From positions 70,575 to 134,574 of the forward strand of contig CAJJDP010000165.1 in the NCBI GenBank assembly GCA_905182995.1: a DNA stretch of 64,000 nt, in the 5' to 3' direction. Position numbers and translations under genes: made by a program. Origin of the DNA: Paramecium octaurelia (lineage: Eukaryota; Ciliophora; Oligohymenophorea; Peniculida; Parameciidae). A model generated the notes under the pieces. The model was given only the letters and a program-made list of their open reading frames with translations. It was not told the DNA's origin and searched no databases. Positions within the stretch are counted from its first letter, which is position 1, and the number at the start of each line of letters is the position of its first letter. Shown here in pieces: positions 21,893-34,053 of this stretch.

Positions 21893-24701
21893 TCATAATA
21901 ATGAATACATATCTGGATAAAGAGGCACACGACGTTTTATCCATTCAGCACTAGTACTCATCAATCCAGTATTAGGTAATGAATCCTATTCTTGTTTGTG
22001 AGGTGGTGAAACTACATGAATCTCAATTTAATGAGGATGCTCGATTAAATATTACTTATAGTATCTCTTAACCTCTTCAATATCGATAGTGTCTAGCAAA
22101 TTCAATGCTTACTCCCTCCTGTCAAAAAGATTCTAGTGTCGTTAAATTTCTCCCCAAAATCTTCCAACTTCTCTTCCCAAAGAGAAATCCTTCTCTAAAA
22201 GCGATACTCGAATAGATTATTTGTATTCTTCAAATTACTCCTTTGTTAAATCGTCTATACCAAATGTCTTTATGAATTCTCTAATTTTACATAATTGATT
22301 TTTAATACCTAATTCTAGCTTAAAGATATTTGGGACACTTCACACTACTCTAAATTAAAAATTAGAAACCAGTTATACCTCTGACATCACTAGAAGCAGA
22401 AAATACAACATATCCTAATTACTCTGTAGTTCTTAATTGAGAAAAAAATGGAGTCTTAATTATATTGGAAAGTAAATCCACAATCAATTGATTTCTTACT
22501 GTTCCACTCTCTAATTAAAAATACAAAATCACACTAGAATTAGTTTCAGTCTCTGAATTTAAGTACCTTGTGTAATTGTATACGATTGTTTCAGGGATAT
22601 TAATCGATCTTACTTACAATATTTCCTCCTTCTGTAAAGTGAGTGATTTCTTAAACTATTCCTCCGACTATTTCACTATAGATATAGCATTACTCTCAGA
22701 TACATTACCCATAATAAGCCATTCAAATCTACATTTATCCATCAAATGGTTCTAAAAGTAAATCAAATCATCAAACTATATAAGTTTGATTGTCTGTAAT
22801 AAATCCTCAGGATCAAATGATCCACAATCTCTTAATAACAACATTGATAGATTTCTTGCCTATGAATAAGGAGGAGAATGAGAAAAGTTCTCCAAATCAC
22901 AAACAAGCTTAGCCAATTGTGTCTCGTAATTGTCTCTATAATTTTCAACCCTAAAATCTAAGACCTTTCTCAACATATCTGGTAAGAACTTGTTAATTGA
23001 ATCACTAAATCCTGCTAATGAATATTCAATACCATTAGTTACTAAGCTAACTGATGGAGACAATGATGCCACTTCTGCTTCATAAAATAACTCCCTCAAA
23101 TGAATAGTGAGTAAACTTTGCCAAAGAGCTCCTAGAACTTCATTTTATATTGATTTCCCCATTGAATCCAGATATTGTCTCATTTTTATGAATGTTTTTG
23201 GGACATTGAATTTATTGTCTTATTTGAAATAGACTGTAGATTGTGGAGACTCATAAATTATTGTTGGATATTATGAACTATTAGGATTGGCCAACAAATC
23301 TGTTGAATTTGGAAGATATTTATTTAAATTTGGTAGATGGAAATTCTGATTTCTAGATTGTAAATTTTCGAATTACAAATCTGAAATTTCATATTCAGAC
23401 CCAAAGTACTTTTCAAAATTTCCCAATTTCCCTTAAAATTACTGACTTTGTAAGAATACATTCAAATTATTTCGTTTTAATTGATTAATGGTGGTATTAA
23501 TAAGATTAGAGTCGAAATTCTCCATCAAATACGGAGCCTTTAAGATATCTGTAATTGGGTATTGATGCAATCTTGATGCTAATGCCCCAACAAAATCAAA
23601 AGGGTTTTGCTTTTCAAGATAATCAAATTATAAGGATTTGATTTATTTGACTTCATTAAAAATCTATGCATTTGCTTACAAAATATTTAAATAATTGAAA
23701 ACTAATTCAATGATATGTTAATATTGAGCTAATCCTTTTTTGGTCAATTTGATACTGACATATAGTTCAGAGAATTTATATGCTTCATCTTGTGTTCCAC
23801 ATGAAAGTTCATAAGCTAGATTTTCTTTGATTAAATAACTTAAGAGAGATCCTTCTCCTTCGTGACCAATAAGGTGAGCAATATATTTCCCTGGGCAATT
23901 TCGGAAATGGGGTTATAAATAATCTATAACCCACACTAAATCTAAATGATCTTCATCATTTATGGGTACTATTTTAATTAATTTATTTTAGATAATTTGA
24001 GAACCTTCAATTTCTACATTTGGTCTATTGTAATTTTTATTTGGAATATCACTGAACATTTGACTTGCCCAATTCTCTAATTATTCAACGGATTACTTTC
24101 CATAAATCACTAATTTCATCAAATTACTAGAATAATAACGAGAATGGAAATCTACAAGCTATTGTCTACTAACCTAGCCAAGAGTATCTAAATTTCCAAT
24201 CATAAACTAGGAATATGAGGAATTTTGTGGGGCCAACAATTTACTTACTTAAAATTTTCTCCAAAAGTCATTTTGTAAATTCATATTAAATTCCGAATGA
24301 ACAGCCTACATTTCCCTTTGAATGCATGATTCTTTAAAAAGAGGATGCTTGAAGAATTAAGAAAACCTATCCAAAGCTCCTCCTAATTAATCATTGGCCA
24401 CAGTAAAGAAATAATTAGTGTTGGTTGTAGATGTATAAGCATTCGTCATTCCTGAATGCTTAGATATAAAATGTTGATATTCAGATTCATCGGGATATTT
24501 GGTTGTGCCCATAAATAGCATATGTTCACAAAAATGAGCCAAACCTTCAGCATTCTTAGGATCTTAAAATGCTCCAACTTAAACATTGAGAGCAGCAGCA
24601 GATTTTTCAGCCTCCTTGTCTTCAATAAGTAGACATTGCAACTTGTTTGGTAAATTCAACTGTTTATATATGCGTTTGTCAACCTTTGATAATTTGATCA
24701 T
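21893..24701 (-). CDS. M16 insulysin-like metallopeptidase
   Basis: ATG 24701 (M-I-K-L-S-K-V-D-K-R) to TGA 21893, about 930 residues, as expected for insulin-degrading enzymes. The inverted zinc motif is H56-F-C-E59-H60 in G-L-A-H-F-C-E-H-M-L-F-M-G. Downstream are the typical middle and C-terminal halves (for example R-E-L-F-Y-E-A-E-V-A-S-L-S and P-D-M-L-R-K-V-L-D). At least one intron is needed; a 29-nt GTA..TAG candidate lies near 22346-22374, and a further one is implied because the frame count is not yet exact. No signal peptide is seen, so it is probably cytosolic, degrading peptides of roughly 20-50 residues. Head of the three-peptidase cluster; 27 nt separate its stop from the next start. 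Confidence 0.92.
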
Positions 24702-24714
24702 TATTATTTTAATA

Positions 24715-25095
24715 ATGAACGATTGGGAATCGAATTACTCTTAAAGTCTAGCCAGTACCTTTGGCCCATGGTATCCAAACACAACTAAGAACAAAATGAT
24801 GAAAGCTCAACAAACTTAAACCCTAACATTAGAACCTTTGGGTTAAAAATTTAATAGAACAATCCAAAGCAGAACATCGGTACCAAAAAGGCGAGCTATT
24901 TCAGTACAACGTAGATTACCTACTTTTCCTACTATGGATACAACAACAAAAGTGCAAAAATAAAGAACTCTACCAGAACCAGTTTTTCTCAATTTGACCC
25001 AAGAGGCACTATATGTTAGAAGCAATAAGAATGTGCAGGGTATTTTAAAGAAATTGTAACAATATCGTTTCAATGAACGTCATTTGATTTCATGA
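24715..25095 (+). CDS. Hypothetical basic protein, 126 aa
   Basis: ATG 24715 to TGA 25093-25095, 127 codons, no intron. The sequence is rich in Thr, Pro, Arg, Gln (S-V-P-K-R-R-A-I-S-V-Q-R-R) and looks disordered. Its start is divergent from the M16 gene with only 13 nt between the two ATGs, so the promoters must overlap coding DNA. Its stop is 14 nt from the stop of a convergent small gene. No family was recognised. The minus ORF 24843-25073 is its antisense shadow. Confidence 0.7.
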
Positions 25096-25109
25096 TAATA
25101 GTTTTTATT

Positions 25110-25325
25110 TCAATTCACACGCTCTACCTTACTTTCCTACTCTTCAGTTATAATCTTTAATTCAGTATACTTATTTCCCTGTTTCGGATAATCACACAAA
25201 GTACCAAGAATATCTTCTTCCTCAATCTCAAAATCAAGCATCTCTTCAAATACATCTGTCAATCCAATTATTGTTATAATTTTATTTTCCCCTTCAACGA
25301 TTAAATTTGATATCTGTAATTTCAT
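25110..25325 (-). CDS. Hypothetical acidic protein, 71 aa
   Basis: ATG 25325 (M-K-L-Q-I-S-N-L-I-V) to TGA 25110, 72 codons, no intron. Acidic middle (F-E-I-E-E-E-D-I-L-G) and Lys/Glu tail. It might instead be the last exon of the gene just upstream (25341-26183), but that frame ends in its own TGA 15 nt before this ATG. No domain recognised. Confidence 0.55.
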
Positions 25326-25340
25326 TAAATAGAATTACCT

Positions 25341-26183
25341 TCATTCTTATAATTTGTTCCCTTAATCATATATGAAAACCAAGGATTTTCTTTCATGTTG
25401 GAAGAGTATTACCATTTCCAACATGGTTGTATCACTTGGAATTATCAATGATTCATACATCAGTATCTTTACTTTATCCCTTATATATAGGAATCTTTGA
25501 GAATCCTTCAATTTTATTATTGATCTTATTTACAAATCAGAATTATATCTTTCCTAAGCATTTAACATAAGGACTTTCTTTATATCTTTACTATTCTTCA
25601 TATCTATTTTTTCCTCATAGAATCCATCATTTACAAATAATCTCTAGTAGCCAATTAAGCACAATTTCAATACCCACCATCTATTTAGATTAATAATTGA
25701 TCATGCCCTGTCGTAAATTCTGATAGTCATCACCAAATACTACAAAAGAACTATTTAAAAAGATAACTTATTTAAATTAAATGAAAATAATTCATTGATA
25801 AAAATTAGAAAATTATAATCATTTACTTGATATTTATATTAAGGTTGCTATTCATTAGGAAATATATAAAGATCTTTATAAGAAATCAAACTACTTATAG
25901 GCTAAACGTATTAAAACATATATTTCAATTATCCATCATCTCCTCTTGCATGTCCATAGTATACTACAAGATAATCCGATTTATTATAATGTAAATTAAC
26001 CAAAAGTACTTAGTGCAAGAAAATAACTAGTTTAACATTCTAATTTAAGAAGAAATGAAGAATTTGTCTAAAATAATTAAACCTTTACTTTAAATTAAAC
26101 ACAAAAATAGAATTACAACCTGACTATCTAAAGATTAAATAAAATAATTGAACACACTTCTAGATAAAAGTTTAATCAAACAT
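25341..26183 (-). CDS. Hypothetical protein with weak caspase-fold resemblance
   Basis: Start at 26183 (M-F-D-Q-T-F-I-Q-K-C) to TGA 25341. With introns of 21 nt (near 26090), 17 nt (GTT start) and 34 nt (GTG start) the length is exactly 257 codons. The middle has D-Y-L-V-V-Y-Y-G-H-A-R-G-D-D-G, which recalls the beta-strand plus G-H catalytic segment of caspase-like peptidases (usual Y-S-G-H-G), then F-V-V-F-G-D-D-Y. Two of the three introns lack the GTA start, and the opposite strand also has open frames in 25950-26340, so both structure and function are uncertain. Confidence 0.4.
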
Positions 26184-26346
26184 TTTGTTATATATTTTCT
26201 GATAATGAGATAATAAATATCAAAGGAAATGCTATTTACCCACAATAAGAGGAAATCAATATTAGGTTTAAATTATAATAAGAATATGATTTCAAAATGA
26301 GAGCAATTAGTATATAATTTAGTATTAGTTCAAATAGATATATTGA

Positions 26347-27853
26347 TCATATTAAATAAAATCTTGAATCTTTTGGCAAATTTTATCTATATTTTAATTT
26401 AACAGCTTCTTGTGAATTTTTTTTTAATGCCAATAAAGAATATAATGCATTATTCATATAACTCTTGGAGGTCAATGCTTTCTTAGATTTCTGTTCCTAT
26501 GTGGTTTTGATTTAAGCCATCAATTTTTCTGCTAAGTCCTTTTTTTCAAGATCATTTTAACTATCTTGCCCAATATTGTTAATATTTGTGTTTGTAAGCA
26601 ATTAAGATATTAGATTTTTCCTCCTCTTATTCATCATAAATAGTCTGAAAGGAAATTTAACTCCATCCTCAGATACTTATTCTCTGTCTATTAAAAATTA
26701 ATTATTATTAGATTTCTTTGGAGCAACTATTCCAGGATCTGTAATCAATCTTTAAGTTGAATTCACAGAATTTTCTAAATCACTATGATATGTTTTTACT
26801 CTTTTTCTAACCATTTGTTTAACAACATTTAAATTTGTATTATTGCGTAACGATGACACTTTCTCAGTTAATTCATCTGCCAGAATCATATTCTATTATT
26901 TTGTGTATTTATGTGATGGCAAGAGAAAATCCCCTAAAATTTCTGTGTTTTGGTTTGCAACACTAGACTCATTTTCATTGTTAATTTTATGATTAGCAAA
27001 TGTTGTTTATTGTCTAAGCAATATTGGCAAATTCGCAGATGGCTATTTTGACGAGCATGATTTATTTAAAGAATTGGATCTGGTGTGATATTGGAGATGA
27101 TTTTGATTTGGATTTTTGGTTAATTACATAATAAATTAATATATAAGTCATTTAAAACAAGGACAAAGTAGGGTTGATTATGATGTGTTAGATTTTTATG
27201 TATTGCCTATGTAGTTATTGAGATAATTATAGCATTTTGATGACCAAGCTTTGACATCTAATTGATGTATTTTATTTGCTTATTCAGGATTAAATTGCAA
27301 GGCCTCCAACACAGTCTCCAGAAATCTAAGGGAAGATTGATATTCCAAATCTAAATGCAAACCCTCTAAAGTCTTTATTAGGCTATAGATAAGCTTACTT
27401 TAATATCTTTATTCAAAATATCAGCCATTGTATTTGGTTAGTAACCATAAACTTATGGAAAATCAGGGGCTTCAAAGTCGATAAGAAGTAGAGTGTTTTA
27501 AATTACGATTAAACAAGAAATCATGTCTTCAAACATATTGAGAAAATTTTCTAATAAAGATAACTTTTCAGCTTTAGGCTTTAGATCTTAAATTAAATAA
27601 GATATAAACTTGCCATATTCTCCATAAATTTCATTTCGTTATATTGGCTATAGTAATCAAGGTACAGCAATTTATTTTTTTCTATTACTTAATAATAACT
27701 CTAATTAGCTTCACTTGGAACTACTGATAGCGGTGCCTTAGAAATTGTGGATTAGTGCATCTTCTACAAAGATCCATTGTCATGCTCTAATTGCTGAACA
27801 GAGTAATAGTTTTAAGTATTTTATGGGAATATTTTCTTCATTTTAGTTTTCAT
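26347..27853 (-). CDS. Hypothetical protein, Asn/Lys-rich
   Basis: Minus frames from an ATG near 27853 (M-K-T-K-M-K-K-I-F-P-Q-N) to TGA 26347. The C-terminal 210 residues form one clean frame: Asn/Ser/Gln-rich linker, then a basic helical part (V-V-K-Q-M-V-R-K-R-V-K-T-Y, M-M-N-K-R-R-K-N-L-I). The N-terminal part needs several short introns; segments such as I-Y-G-E-Y-G-K-F-I-S-Y-L and D-F-E-A-P-D-F-P-Q-V-Y-G-Y look real, but exon joins near 27370 and 27620-27680 are unsettled. No domain recognised. Confidence 0.55.
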
Positions 27854-28015
27854 ATAAAAATATTATTATATTTATTTCGAGAATGAGTTAAGATTATTTT
27901 TTATAATTAGTTTTTTTCAAATCATAAATGATTAAGTTCTGATAAATTTGTAAGCAACTCTTTGAATTTATAAGAAAAAATGTATTATTTGATTTAATAA
28001 TAAGAATATCTAAGA

Positions 28016-28366
28016 ATGTAAAGAAGATTTTATTTTCAAAAATATGAGAACCTATCAAATCCAGATGGTCTTTTAAAAAGACTAAATAGTGAAACTAATA
28101 GTCCAAAATTTATTGATCACGTCCTCAATAATGTGAAAATTGTCGAAAAACAGAAAATGAGATAATGTTATAAGGAAAGAGCCTCGAAATCACAAGAACC
28201 AATTAGACAAATAAAAATGGATAGGCAAACTCTCTTAGAAGAATACTATAAATTTTTAACTAATACAGAAGATGGAGCTTATAAAATCAATATAAATACT
28301 CCAGAAAAAAAATAATGTTTATCCAAAATACTTTCATTTAAGCACCAGGTTATTAGTCCCTTTTGA
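28016..28366 (+). CDS. Hypothetical protein, 116 aa
   Basis: ATG 28016 to TGA 28364-28366, 117 codons, no intron. Basic and charged (M-Q-R-R-F-Y-F-Q-K-Y-E-N), with a helical segment ending L-L-E-E-Y-Y-K-F-L-T-N. No family recognised; its codon pattern (TAA for Gln) fits the neighbours. Confidence 0.6.
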
Positions 28367-29287
28367 TCAAACTTATCCGTTGTTTAAATAAGAATCATTA
28401 TAGTTATTAAATGTCCGATTCATTAGTTCAAAATATTAAATAAGAGATAATACTTGTTAAAAATTTGAGAGCAAATATATTTATTTCATAGTTTAATCTG
28501 TTTAGAATCTTTAGACAAAGGCTAACAAAATAAGTGTAGATTAGAAATCTTTAAAGCTTCTCCAATTCTCCAATATTATATTTAATAAACATTTTAATGT
28601 ATTTCAACTTTTCTAAATGAATAAATTAAAAATTACAAAATCCTCTACTTTTCGGACTAATAACTAATATAACTTTCTTATTTAGATTCAATCTCTCTCC
28701 ATTTTGGATGATCTTTTAATGAAAATTTTAGTGTAGATTTTAGAAAAATATACTTCTTATTAATTTATCCAAAGCTACACTTTGATATATTATTATTTTG
28801 AGAGAATTTCAATCAGTTTCGATCTTCTAATTTAGATATCAATCTTTTGGAAAATATAAATTCTCTGTTATTATGAAACATATAAATATTGTGAAAGACT
28901 ATCTTAAGATCCATTTCATTATTTTATTATGGTTAGAATTTAAAATTATATTAGCATCTTAATTATCTCTCAGTACATTTAAAAAAAAATGAATAATCTG
29001 TTTTCATGTATTGATTATCATCAATCTTTGTTTCTCCTATTTTACTAATTCACGAGTTGAAACTACTAAATTGAAGTTAGAAATCTTAAAGGAAAAATGC
29101 TTCTTGCCTTAGATCTTTTTTAGAAAGTTGTGGAGAAGTATAAAAAGTAAAGGGAAACCCTAGAACTTGATATTTAGTAATTTAAGTGAAAAAAATAAAT
29201 TAAATGTTTATACCTGATTAACGAAATTTAGGTGGAAGATAAATTATATGTAATATGGTTTTGAATCACAGACTCTCATTAAATATA
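28367..29287. other. AT-rich stretch with unresolved open segments
   Basis: No complete gene found. A plus-strand frame at about 29050-29219 (K-L-K-L-E-I-L-K-E-K-C-F-L-P ... TGA) reads like a basic protein end and could be an exon of a gene I could not assemble. The rest is AT-rich without a consistent frame. Confidence 0.35.
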
Positions 29288-29722
29288 ATGGATGATAAGT
29301 CAGCGATTTCTCCAATTTAGACTAAAATGCATACACCTCGTTAAGGATGCTACACTGATAGGCAAAGTTAAAATAAGCCATCACTCTTTTTCAGAAGAAT
29401 ACCAACAAGCAATTATTAGAAGTATAAAGAATTGCTTTATAAGAAACCTCTTTCATTTCCTAAAAATTAGAATAAAAATGAGTGCTACACTGAAATAAAA
29501 ATAATAGATTGGAACGTTATTGAGAAAGAATTAAAGAAATACGAAAAGGAATTTTATAAATTAAATCTGCCTGCATTTTTAAAGTCTTTTACAAAATAAA
29601 TGAATATTAAAAAAGAATATGACTTCGCTACTCTAATTGAAATGATTTTGAATTTTTATCCAAATGTAAAGCAAGATGACCTTATAGAGATTGCATCAGA
29701 TATCATCGTAGGCGAGCTTTGA
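29288..29722 (+). CDS. Hypothetical protein, 144 aa
   Basis: ATG 29288 to TGA 29720-29722, 145 codons, no intron. The first half is basic with paired Cys-Tyr (G-C-Y-T-D-R, N-E-C-Y-T-E-I-K). The second half is helical and acidic (I-E-K-E-L-K-K-Y-E-K-E-F and Q-D-D-L-I-E-I-A-S-D-I-I). The ORF in another frame at 29292-29498 is a shadow. No function can be assigned. Confidence 0.65.
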
Positions 29723-30267
29723 TAATTAATTTTGTTTTATAGTAAGTGGTACTAAGTATTCATCTTATTCTTATTATACAATATTGTGTTTTCATGGCAT
29801 AAAAGACTGAATTCGTCTGAAAATATTTAAAAAAACTCAAAATTGTTAGTCAAGAACTTCAATCTATTTCTAAAATACTTTATAATATTTATTGAGCAGG
29901 CAGTTGATTTGAATTATTTGATATTTTTAATTGTTAAAAATTATAACAATATAAACATAATAATCTATAAATTTGCTCCCAAAATTTCTTAATAATATGT
30001 ATTAGCAATTTTACATTAGCATAAATTCGAGGAAAGGGAGAATTTAGTGGTAAGCCACAAGCACCCTTTATTATACTTATATAATATTATAAATTCCATT
30101 TTTTTTTTACTTACACACGATTAATAGCATGACAATTCTATTTGATGAAGATTAGACATTTATTTTGCATATGTATTTTTTCACATTTTCCCTAAAATAT
30201 TAAAAATGATTTAATTTTCCTATTTTAAATATCATTTATTCTATTTGAGAACCTAATAATTATTATC
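29723..30267. other. AT-rich intergenic region
   Basis: No gene, repeat or RNA recognised. Presumably holds the upstream region of the kinase gene. Confidence 0.5.
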
Positions 30268-32050
30268 ATGAACTAGTAGTTTGCTCAAAATAATCTTGAA
30301 AAACTTGAAGAAACCTATGCAGGGTTTAATTTAAGGTACTCTTGCAAAGAATATGATGTAATAAATAGGCATCTATGTAGGAATTTACTTGTGTAAGAAT
30401 TAATAATGAATTGGAGTATTGCGCTCGTAAATATAAATTGGGAAGCATTAATAACCCTAAATTTCATGCCTTGAGAAGAATTAAACTTTACAATATCTTG
30501 CCTGTGTTTGACATCTATTTAGACTCGTAAACAATTGTAGCACAAGATGTAGAAAAATTTTCTTTGGAGAATAATATCGATGACTTGAATGAAGAGCAAA
30601 GGGTATATCTAGCTGCTATGGTCAGCATTAGTAAGTAAATTATTAATTTCTAGCATTGCAGGAATTAGCATATAGAGGATTTCCATTTATCATATAGGAA
30701 AGAAGTGTTATAATATTAGAAAACCATATATGTTTATCCCTATAGGACTTTTGCTTTGATAGAGAAGTAAGCGAATAAGAAAGCTTTGATAGTTTTAAAA
30801 AATTGAGTAAGAATTGAAATCTATGATTAGTGATTAAATTATTTGGGGATTTTCTTGAAATAAACTTCGAAAACTCAACTAATTATTTCCTATAACTAAA
30901 CTAAGTTTATCTGGGCCCAAGTGAAAATATGCCTTATGTTGAATTGTTGGATAGGATATTCGAATTCACAAATGTTGACACTCTTGCTTCAGCAACATCA
31001 AATTCATATGTCTACGCATTTGATACTCCAGAATTTATGAAAACAATTCCCAACATAAGTTAAAGAACAGTTCTTAAATCAGTAAAATTGGATTTAAACG
31101 ACACTAATTCAGAATACATTTTGACTTCTTCTCAAAGAGAATTAGAAATCATGGAGAATTTTAAAAAATATGAGCCTTTGGTTGCTTGTTATGCGTATTT
31201 TAGAATTCAAAAATAACTTTATATCTTTATGGAAAGGTATCCTTAGGTACTTTCTAATATGCTTGATTACATAGATGAAGAGAGACATTGCATTTAAATA
31301 TGTTGGCAACTAGCAGTGGGTAATTAATTATATAAATGAGTTACTTTAGCTCTTAAATACCTCCATCAACATTAAATAATTCATCGAGATTTAAAACCAG
31401 GAAATTTATTTCTATCTCATGAAACTTTGGAAAGAGCTAGACTTTTAATAGCAGACTTTGATAGATCTAGATTATCATAATGGTTGACGCAATCAATCAC
31501 CTAACAGAAAGGTAAAATTTACATTGATTAATAGAAAATAATCAAGACTAAATTGGTAAATTAAACGAACTTACACCAAAATCAGTATTGGGAGCTACTC
31601 CATCTTATGATCCTCCAGAAGCTGGTACCACTGATTATGATTCGAGTGCAGATATTTGGTAGGTTGGAATGATAAGTATGTATCCATTTGATATACATAG
31701 TGTTTTAAATTGCCAACAAGGGTGAATACCCAATAAGAATGGCAACTCAAAATTTTTCTAAGGAAGATTACCAAAATAATTTTACCAAAGAAAAAATTTA
31801 GAATTAATTAAGCAAATATAATGTTAATGAATAATTTATCAACATAATTGCTAAGTGTTTGTCTTTTAATAGAAAAGATAGACCCACTTGTCACTAATTA
31901 ATAAATGAATTATAATTATGTTTTGAAGAAATCACTCCGGATGCTGAAGAAACTTTGATCTCAACTCATAATTTAAGTCAAATTGAAAGATACAGTTAAT
32001 TAATTTCATCAACAAGGACTTTAAGAATGCTTAACTCTTAAGAATTATGA
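30268..32050 (+). CDS. Protein kinase with atypical DFG (DFD)
   Basis: ATG near 30268 to TGA 32048-32050, interrupted by several short introns, for example in 31316-31350, near 31512 and at 31676-31700. The C-terminal 300 residues are a kinase domain: V-L-K-S-V-K-L-D (ATP Lys), hinge M-E-R-Y-P, catalytic loop H-R-D-L-K-P-G-N, then A-D-F-D where DFG is expected, P-P-E in place of A-P-E, and S-S-A-D-I-W-Q-V-G-M-I. No clear glycine-rich loop is seen. The N-terminal region (residues about 1-190) is unknown and its exon joins are not all settled. Activity is possible because HRD and Asp of D-F-D are kept, but the Gly loss suggests altered regulation. Confidence 0.8.
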
Positions 32051-32211
32051 TTTTCATCTGCATTAATAAATATACATAGAATACACTATCTAAAATGACT
32101 TTTTATTCTAAATAATTAATAGTAATCAAATTCTTTTCAGCCATTTCTTTTAATCGTTTTCTTTTTTCTGTTGAATTTGTGTTAATTTGTTCTTCTTTTC
32201 TGCATCATCAT

Positions 32212-32849
32212 TCACATTCTTATATATTGTTAGCTATATACTTAATTATTTCCTTTTAAGACATTTCCATCTTATTTTATAGCATAAATGCTTGTAAGTA
32301 ATTTTGCTCTTTTAAAATATTCGTCATAGTTTTCCATGAAGAGTTTGCCTGCTTCTTCATTTAGTGAGCTCTCAGGGAATGGAACAATCAATAGACATTT
32401 AATCACTTCAAAAATATTCTTTAACGACCATTGAAGAGGATTCCAATCCTTCTTTAATGTATTTACGCAGATTTCTCCCTTTTCAGAGACGTTTGGATGA
32501 AATATTTTGGTATTGAATAAGCCTAACTTAGATTTATTAATACCTTTAGGAGCAATTTATGGGAATTGGGGTGGTAATATTAATTTACATCTAAAAACTC
32601 CTCCTTAAAATGGAGTGTCAACTAAACATTTTCAATTTTTAATACCTGGGCCTTCGATATCTGCTTAAATATCAAAAACATCCTATTCATTAAATATCAC
32701 ATGAACTCCTAATGCAATGTTTTTACAATTTACCATCAATTGGCTATTTCATGATATTTTGCAATTGTTTTGCTATTATTGGTCCCAACTAAGGGTTAAT
32801 TTAGGGCTCTTGAATCTATCAAATGAATATCACGATTATCAATTACCAT
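32212..32849 (-). CDS. E2 ubiquitin-conjugating enzyme, UBE2S-like
   Basis: Start ATG 32847-32849; a 31-nt intron (32816-32846) begins directly after the ATG. Further introns of 25 nt (in 32718-32745) and 24 nt (near 32620) give 186 codons to TGA 32212. Motifs: [21 protein letters not shown], catalytic Cys in [14 protein letters not shown], and [14 protein letters not shown]-x-L-K-K-D-W and L-N-E-E-A-G point to UBE2S, the APC/C chain-elongating E2 for Lys11 chains. An alternative 3' end would give a Lys-rich tail as in UBE2S, read at 32100-32212 in another frame. Confidence 0.9.
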
Positions 32850-34053
32850 TCCAATTATTTAATAAGTTAACTTGAGAAATGTTATTTTAAATTATATACT
32901 CTAAATCGTTAACAAATAAGCTTAGAATTAAGTGAATACAACAACAGAAAATGTAAATGAATCATTAATTATTGAAATCTTATGGCATAAACTTAAAGTG
33001 AGATGATTAAAAACGAATCTTTGCATATCAAAACTTAGTTTATAATTGTTAAATATTATTCTAATTCATAATCAGAATAAACTAAAAAGTAAGTCAAAAT
33101 TGAAAAGAAGATTTGCAATTTTAAGATTAATTAAATTAAACAAAATATAGCTTTACTAAATAATAATAAGAAATAATCTGAAAAATTGAATCAATTTTAT
33201 TGCAAGAATTTGTTCCATAGAATTTCAATTTCTAAAGTTAAACAACAATTGATATATCCTTTAGAAATTTGAACAATTACTCTTTAATTCTGACATTTAG
33301 TCTGAATTACATCATTATTGTGGGAATGCACTGAAAGCGAAGAGCAAAATTTTGTAAGATAACTCTTTGGGAGCCTCATTCTAAGTTCAATTTGAGAAGG
33401 TTAGCTTTAAGCAGTTAAGGTATCCAATTTAGAAGAAGATCAAGAGTATAAACAGAGATTAAGATCTCTACAATTAAAATTTAAGATTAGCCAATAATTT
33501 GTAGATAAGCCACTGATGAGAACTTTATGGAATGGTCGAAATAAAATGAATCATTAATAGATGCATTAGTTTAGTGAACCCATCATAATTAATTTTTAAC
33601 TAAGATGACTTATTAGATTGAAATTAATATAGTATTAAATGTCTCAAGATTATTAATCATCTAATATAATAGCTGGGTATTTTTAATATTGAAAAAGAGT
33701 TATGAAAATTAATATCAGTAATAGACAATAGAGAATTTGCTCTTAGCTTTATTTAATATTTTAAGAAGCACAATAGATATTTATATTAAATTAGACAAAA
33801 AATAAATCTGTTAAAGTAAGGAATTTTTAGTTAGTATTATTGCAACAGTTCATTTCTTTGAATCCTTTAAGTTAACTTATAGATCATTTAGATAAAAATT
33901 ATTTTCAAACTATTATTATGAAACGAAATATACAAAACTCTACAGGCTGCTCTAGAACAGAATAACTGGATGACTATCAGACAATCAATACAAGAGATGA
34001 AAATATGAGAATAATAACTATTTATTAATAAATTATATAAAAAAAGATTTAAA
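32850..34053. other. AT-rich region with a possible short plus-strand gene
   Basis: A plus frame at about 33400-33608 (E-E-D-Q-E-Y-K-Q-R-L-R-S-L-Q-L-K-F) ending in TGA 33606-33608 looks protein-like, but its upstream exon is closed by TGA and no canonical intron was found. Another open piece lies at 33900-34050 just before the Rieske gene. The rest is AT-rich with no evident gene. Confidence 0.35.

Noticed and set aside
24843..25073. Minus ORF with hydrophobic start
   Set aside because: Antisense of the 126-residue plus-strand gene with a complete start and stop.
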